A DNA stretch of 64,000 bases, from contig JABVXV010000286.1 of the NCBI GenBank assembly GCA_013365325.1, forward strand, positions 17,415 to 81,414, in the 5' to 3' direction. Shown here one piece after another: positions 57,004-64,000 of this stretch; the stretch's first letter is position 1, and each line of letters begins with the position of its first letter. The notes under the pieces were generated by a model that had not been told where the DNA came from, did no database searches, and saw only the letters and a list, made by a program, of their open reading frames with translations. The position numbers and the translations under genes are program-made. This stretch comes from Dipetalonema caudispina. Lineage: Eukaryota > Nematoda > Chromadorea > Rhabditida > Onchocercidae.

Positions 57004-60000
57004 ATTACAATTATCCTACTTATTTCAGTTTCAAAATATTATTCATGTTTGGTTATATGTTATCCATTAAAATGCTTTTGAAGTGTTACAAATCAAAATG
57101 AAGGATGTATGTAAGTGTTGAAAAAATGAGTTTAAAAATTAATGTTAGCTTTTGCTAATTATTTTATAAATTATAATAGAAGTGAAATTTCTTTGGATTT
57201 AAATCATTTTTAACTATTACTTCGTGATTAAAAAGAAAGCAATATTAAATTGTTATGTTCAATGTCTTTTTATTTAGCTATCAATTGTTGCATGCTAATT
57301 TTCATATTGTTAAGAAATTATTTGATGAAATTTTATTAAATGTTTACACTTGTTCGTTATTGTGCTTCTTGTGCTAATGAACAAGTGCAAACATTTAAAA
57401 ATATATTTTCAACATTTAGATATTTACTTAATATATTTATTTAATATTTAAATATTTAGTTGATATCTAAATTTAAGATACACATTTAACATCTAAATAT
57501 GTGCATTCTATGTAAAAGTGTTTAAATTTTTACAAACTCCATAAAATATTGGTGATTGTTATCCTAATTTTACATATTTTATAAGAAATTTTTTTTTCAG
57601 TAAGTTTTAAATCCACAGTTATTTCAAATTAAAAGCTATATTAACTTGTTAATTTACAAATCTAGAAATTTTTTTAGTTAAGAATAAGTCATTTCTAATT
57701 AATTAATCAACTAATCAAAAATATTTCATTAATATTTATAGAACATATGCAAGAAATATATAAAGCGAATAAATAAATCACAGTGTTAATTCTCGAATTA
57801 CTAACTTTCACAAATCAAACTTTCAATTTTTGCAAACGGTTGTTTGCCCTTTGAAGAGATTTTATTTCTATTTTGTCCAAATTTCTGTTCTATTAGTTTA
57901 TATTCAATGGAAAAAATTTGGAAACCATTAAATTTTACTTGATATTACATATAACTTCAAATAATTCGTTGGATTATCCTTATAGCATTTCGCGAAAACA
58001 TCTAAAGCAAAAAAAAAAGTACCAATGATAATTAAGTAAATTAAATAAAGGAAGATTTGATCGAAATTTTGTTGGTATAAAAAAAATTTCTTATTATTAT
58101 CAACAAAAGAATTTTTTTAATGTATAACATAAAATGAAATAATAATAGTAATTGGTAGTAATTTTATATTAAATCTATTCATAAATGAGAAAATTTTATA
58201 AAATTTAAGAAAAAAAAAACAGAGAAAACTAAAAAAATGCAAATAAAAAGGTTTTACTGCTTTTTAACATCTATTTATTTTCAATTAACGAATTGCTATT
58301 ACGTTTATAAAATGTTCATTACCTTTTTTTTTTTACTATCCATCACTTAAATCGTTACACTTCCATCGAATTTACCCATTTGGTGGATATTTCCCGGTTA
58401 TTAACAGATTGCTATTTTATTAGCCGATTACTATCATTATTTTCTATAATTCTGTTCTACATGATACATTTAAATTTTCTCTAATCCCTTCTATTATCAT
58501 CCATTTTGCCCTAAATTATTCATTTGGCCCAAATTGTAGTTGATCGTTTTCAAATCTAATATAATACATTTGACAAAATCTTTGTTATGCTTTCAGTTCT
58601 ATTTATTGCCTTAGTTTTTAATTATTGTATTTCATAAACATTATTCGGATATTAAAGTCAATCGTACTTTGTTTCATATTTTTGTCCAAATATTTTTGAA
58701 GAACTTCCTTAATTTTATATTATGCATAAATTTTATTTCAAATTTAAAAAAAGGAACAGAGTTTAATGCGCTTTATAAAATTACAGCAAAAAAAAAAAAG
58801 TGGCTTCTTTTTAACCTTTGTGATATGTTTTAAGATTCAGGATTGAACTGCCGAATATTTCAATAATGGCATTTTAGTCATAAAATTAAATATGCGAATA
58901 TTTGCCATACTTAGTTTGCATGCAATATCAAAAAAAAAATCAATAATTTTTGTTTAGTTAGTTTTTTCCAAATTATTTTCTATGAGAATTGTAAAATAGG
59001 AAAAAATGAAGTTATATTTTATATTCCATCTTAATTCCCTGCAAGTAAATTATTTCCAATGTTCAGTGTAAATTTATCAATCAATAACAAAAAAGCATAA
59101 AAACGGGGAAAAGTTATAATCTTAGGAAAAGATTTGATATTTTCTAATTTAATTGATCCGTTGATTTTTGACAAACTTCCCACTGAAGAAGTGAAACAAA
59201 AAAAAAAAAAAAAAAAGAAGGGTTCTCATTTGAATGAATACTGAAAAATAAAAATTTCAATTTCTTTTTTAATTTGCAATCAGTGTTGTTTCAAATGAAA
59301 TAATAAACGACTGAAATGTTTTCTTTTTTTTTAGTTCATATTTTATTTGATGTTATTGAAAAATCTTTCAATAAATTTATAAATTGAAGTAATATTATAA
59401 ATATTAACTAATTTCCCGTCGTTTTATTCACATATTGCAATAACAATTAATTGCAAATATGAGTAAGATAAGTAATATTTTGATATTTTAACATCGATAA
59501 TTCTATCATTTTGTTATTGTTAGTACGATTTTTTCCTCTCTTTTTTTTTTTGTTTTATTTTATTAAATCAATTATATGAATTGAGACGGAAAATTAATTT
59601 CTAATAGTTTGATGAAATTTTTTATTTGAATTATAATGGTAACATACACGTACTATTACTTGTCTAATTATTGCTATTTGTTTACCTGTCTAATTACTAT
59701 TGCTTGTTTGCTCTTCAATTACCACCTGTTTACTCATCTAATTATTATTTAATTCTCCTAGTCTTTGACAATAAATAAAAGAAGCATTCATGTTGCTTAT
59801 ATATAGGAAATGCTTATGCGTTGAATCTTTCACATCACTTTCATTTAATTTAATGTGTCTTAAAGAGCCAATCAATAATTCGTCTTTTAATTAATACAAT
59901 TAATTTTATTAGTATTTATCTCTTGCTAATCAAAACAAATATCATTTTCTGATGTGTATATGTAAGTATGACTTTTGCTTGACAAATGTTTCTTTAAACA

Positions 60001-60129
60001 AAATTTCAATATTTCAGCAAATAGGTAAAAGAAACTATGATCTTTGGCTTGGCACAAGTTTGTCCAACAAAGTCCATTATTCGATCTTGTATATCACTAT
60101 TGTATCTTTGCTTCTCTACTAGAATTTTC

Positions 60130-60275
60130 AATGGTATTTTCAATACCTAAATTTCCAATATCTACCAGAGTTTTTAGTGCCTATTATACTCACCATAGTT
60201 TTTGATACCTAACAAAGTTTTCAGTATTCACCAAACTTTTCTTTTCAGTACCTGTCAAAGTTTCCTATGCTTACT
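60130..60275. repeat. Degenerate short tandem repeat
   Basis: About five imperfect copies of a unit resembling TACCTAACAAAGTTTTCAG follow each other at spacings of roughly 25-30 bases. Confidence 0.6.
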
Positions 60276-63200
60276 CGATAAATGACATTTTTTAAAATTA
60301 TTCCTAAAAAAATGTAGTTAAATGACAATTCTATTGTTTCCGAAATATATTCAATACTTAAAAACTCTAGAATTATTTGGTAATTCGTATTTAAATATTT
60401 CTGCTCCATGAGAATAAACTTAATAGGAATAAAAATAAATGAATAATGTTTTCGAATAGTGTAATATGTTTATTGAATTTATAAATTTTCATTAAGTAGA
60501 GAAAATGTTGATTAATCAAAATTACATACAAGAAACTATTTGTTACATCAGGAATCCATTTCAAGAAAATTAATATGCAAACATAAGTAATAGTATATAA
60601 TCGATATTTGCACTGATCTTGATGATTTATTTTCTAACGGTTTTTTTTTTTTTTTTTGTTATTTATTTGTTGTTTATTTAATTCAAACTATTGAATTTTG
60701 TAGTTGATAAAAAAGTATAAAAATATTTGTCTTATCGCTAAGATTCCATTAGCAATTTTGTATATCATCCAATTAAATTTATATTATATCTAATTCATGG
60801 CAGTAAATATTTATTCAGTTGAATATTTTTGTTATTTTATACAAAAATGCAAAGAAATTGTCGGGGATGACGTGGGATTTTGTTCGAAATTTCGCAAATA
60901 TGTAAATTATTTGCATTAACATTGCACGAATTAAATACCAAATGTGTTGTTAAGTTTACACTTTTGCATACGAAATATACCATTAATGATAGAGAAATTG
61001 CAGATGAGAAAGAATGAGTAATATTAGGAGATTGAAGGCAGGTAAATGATTACAAACAATACCTATGTTTACAATTACCGAAAATTACATGGCAAAATAT
61101 TCAATTGACAAAACGACATTCGACCTTACAAAGTCGTTCTCGTTGTGTTATTTTAAGTCTTTTCTAATGAATATTTGAATTTTAGTATTAATAGGATTTT
61201 CCATCTTATGTAAAATTCTGATACTTCTTTTCATTATATTTTGAGTTATTCTTATAATAAGCGTACACACTTTAATTCTTGAACTTTAATCTATTTATAA
61301 CAAAAGAAATAAATAATTATCAAATGATGAAATGCAACATTTGAAATAACAGACAGTTAAAATATCAAACAACTAAGCAATTATTGTGATCTTTTATTTT
61401 ATTCATTCATTTGCAATATTTCAGTTAATATTAAACTATTTAATTTAAAAATGTTTAACTTTATAATTGATAGGAATTATTCGAGTAAATAATTTTGTAA
61501 ATATCATTAAAAGATGATTTGTTCATCTCTCATCTTTTCGTTTTTTTTTTTTTTTATTTTCCTCAACAGCAATGATACTTGACTTGTCGTCACGAACAAA
61601 CATTTCGCATTTTAGAAAAAATTTTTCAACAATTTTCGGATTAAAGAGTATTTTTTTTTTTTTATTCATTCAATTTCACTTTCCGTTTTTTCCTACCATT
61701 CCGGTTTTCTTCCATTTCTCATTTGCTTCCTGCTTAGATAATTCCTTCCTCACACCTAATTGTTGTGATGCATGTATATGTGTGTATGTTCTTTTTTTTT
61801 TTTTTTTTTAACATAAATCACTTGTTGATAAAAGATTTTGGACATTAAGAAAAAATTTTTAATTTTTATTAACTCATTAATTAAACGAAAACTAAAAAGC
61901 TTACCATTTTTGAGTTTATTAGAACAGTAGGCAATTTTGACCAATAGTTGGCAATTCTTTCATTAATCCCAGTTTTAATTTTAATCGGTAATTGATAATT
62001 TCTTTATCATTGTTTTCAGTGATACTAAACAGATTTGATGCATTTTTGCTTGTTTATTTATTTGTTTGATTTCTTTCCTGGAAACTATATAATTCTTAGA
62101 CAGAATAATTGTTTACTATTGTTAATTGTTTACAAATTATTGTCCCAAATGTTTTATCTAACAAATTAATTAAAAAAAAAAAAAAAAAACGGATCGAAAT
62201 TTTCATTATTTCATTAGAATCAGTTGCTATTAATTCAATAAATTTACAATTCGATTATTTTCGTTTCAAAATAATGGAGAAAAAAGTAAAAAACAAAGTT
62301 TAACTCATATATTCTCTATGTTATTGGAACATGTGATGGATGAAAGTAGTTTGTTTAGTATCAGCTGATTCATTAAAATTCAGTCTATTTCAAAAACAAA
62401 AAAGAAAAAGAAAGAAAAAACGGAAAAATATCAAAATGTTAAGCAAAAAAATTCACATTTCAATTTAATTTTGTTTTCTATGATGTTTCGTTATCTATTT
62501 TGATACTGTATTACTAATAGCTTTTCAGGCTTATCTTTTAATGGAAAAAATTTTTGCTGTTCTCTATTAAATTTTATTAAAAAATTTTTCTTTTTCTTCT
62601 TCAAACTGTAACTTTGCTCTCATACTCCATTAAACGAATATTTTTCTTTATTAGCACTATAATTAGTCCATCCACTTCCTTTTTTTTTTTCTTGCTAATA
62701 AGAAAAATGTAGAAAAAACGACGTTTCGCTGATTTCAGGAGTGATTGATAAATTACGACAATTCTGCTATCTTTTGTTTTATCTTTCTTGTTTCCATAGT
62801 TGTCATTTAATGATAATTATTTAACAGTTAACAGCAACGTTTTGAACTATTGAAGAAAATTGTTCTCAGAGAAGATATCCTTGAAATGTATTGAGAGAAT
62901 ATTTGTTTTTGAAAGAAAATTGTCGCATCTCATATTTAAATTCCTGATCAAAAGATTGCAAAATTTTCATCGAATGATATGTGTGAGAGATGATTTGCTC
63001 ATTTTTCTGTCATTTTGAAATATTTTTGAAACCTTCAGATTGAAAAAATGAATTAAATATCATCAATTGAAGAGAAATAAAATACCTGTTTTACCATTTT
63101 CTATTGTGTCCAGTCTGACTAATTTTTCGTAGTATTTTTTCAAATCAATTGAAAAAATATGTAAATTTTGGAAAAAAATTATATTTTTAGACGAATTTAA

Positions 63201-63884
63201 TCAAATCATATAGTTAGTCAGAAATTGACCAAAAGACATTTTAAAATCAGATCATTAAAAACTGCTTTTTTTTGGTTTATATATTACTTAACTAAATTTA
63301 AAGAACTGACTTTAAAATTTTTGACCAACGATTTATTAAATTTGAAAAATTCTAATGCTTCACTAACCTAAATATTAAGCGCTAATAAATTTTACTTAGT
63401 TACTTTGCAAGTCAATCAATAGTACCATATTCTATCATTGCTCTACAAATGACTTACTTTATTATTCAAATAAATTTGGAAAAAAGAAATCTTTTCCAAT
63501 TTTGTTTTAGGTAATATTATAAGTTGTAGGTTAAAATTCATTTCAATCAAATTAACGGAAAGGAAAATTGTCTAATTTTCCTTTTTCATTATTACAACCA
63601 AATTTTCTGTTTAACTTTTTTTCAGTAGAAAACTTTTCAAATAGTTCTTTTTCGTCCTTTTTTTTTGGAATTGGGGGAAGTCGAGTACTACCAATATGAA
63701 ACGATCATTAATCAAAAATTCCTGCGTTGGACAAAATTATTATTTTTACATTTTTCAATGTAGTGTGTTGTTGCTTACTGCTGTTGCAATTGTTTCATTT
63801 TTGCACTTAATTAATGAAATATTCAATTTCGATCATCAAACTTTTATTGTTATCTCATTTTATTATTGTTATTTTTATTATTGC

Positions 63885-64000
<116 letters not shown>

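Overview
The window is AT-rich nuclear DNA of a nematode. The genes have many short phase-matched introns with T-rich AG acceptors, and several begin a few bases after an isolated acceptor, as expected for spliced-leader trans-splicing. Gene content and style suit a parasitic clade III (filarial-like) worm, but the genus cannot be fixed from the sequence alone. Nearly all genes are split into exons shorter than 100 codons. The models here were built by hand from splice sites, checked for reading phase, and compared with protein families from memory. No alignment or transcript data were available. I saw no rRNA, tRNA or CRISPR sequence.

Layout, left to right. 1-882: the 3' end of an unrecognised lysine-rich gene (+). 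4430-5803: mitochondrial ribosomal protein L12 (+). 7507-8410 and 9211-9918: two tandem ZNF706-type zinc-finger genes (+). 10939-13582: a two-repeat DM9-like protein (-), head to head with FAM98 of the tRNA-ligase complex (+, 13751-17539). 19252-21218: TMEM65 (+). 22171-24689: the mitochondrial Era GTPase ERAL1 (-). 26452-36685: a 29-exon Raptor/DAF-15 gene (-). 38471-41486: a divergent alpha-tubulin (+). 44188-46126: a four-pass membrane protein (-). 46551-47090: a 186-bp tandem satellite. 47370-50263: a CNTD1/COSA-1 meiotic cyclin-like protein (+), tail to tail with cyclin B3 (-, 50668-53210). 53.2-64 kb: a gene-poor AT-rich stretch with microsatellites, three weak coding candidates near 54 kb and one broken ORF.

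Functional themes. Three genes serve mitochondrial translation or ion handling (MRPL12, ERAL1, TMEM65). Raptor is the scaffold of TORC1, which controls growth and dauer-like decisions. COSA-1 and cyclin B3 are both cyclin-fold proteins of meiosis and cell division and sit next to each other. No operon is proven, although MRPL12 and the two ZNF706 genes are co-oriented and each has a likely spliced-leader acceptor.

No clearly new multi-gene system was found. The best leads are the decayed exon copy inside Raptor, the palindrome-bearing satellite, the alpha-tubulin without Lys40, the cyclin B3 hydrophobic tail, the DM9-like two-repeat protein and the coding-looking fragments in gaps.
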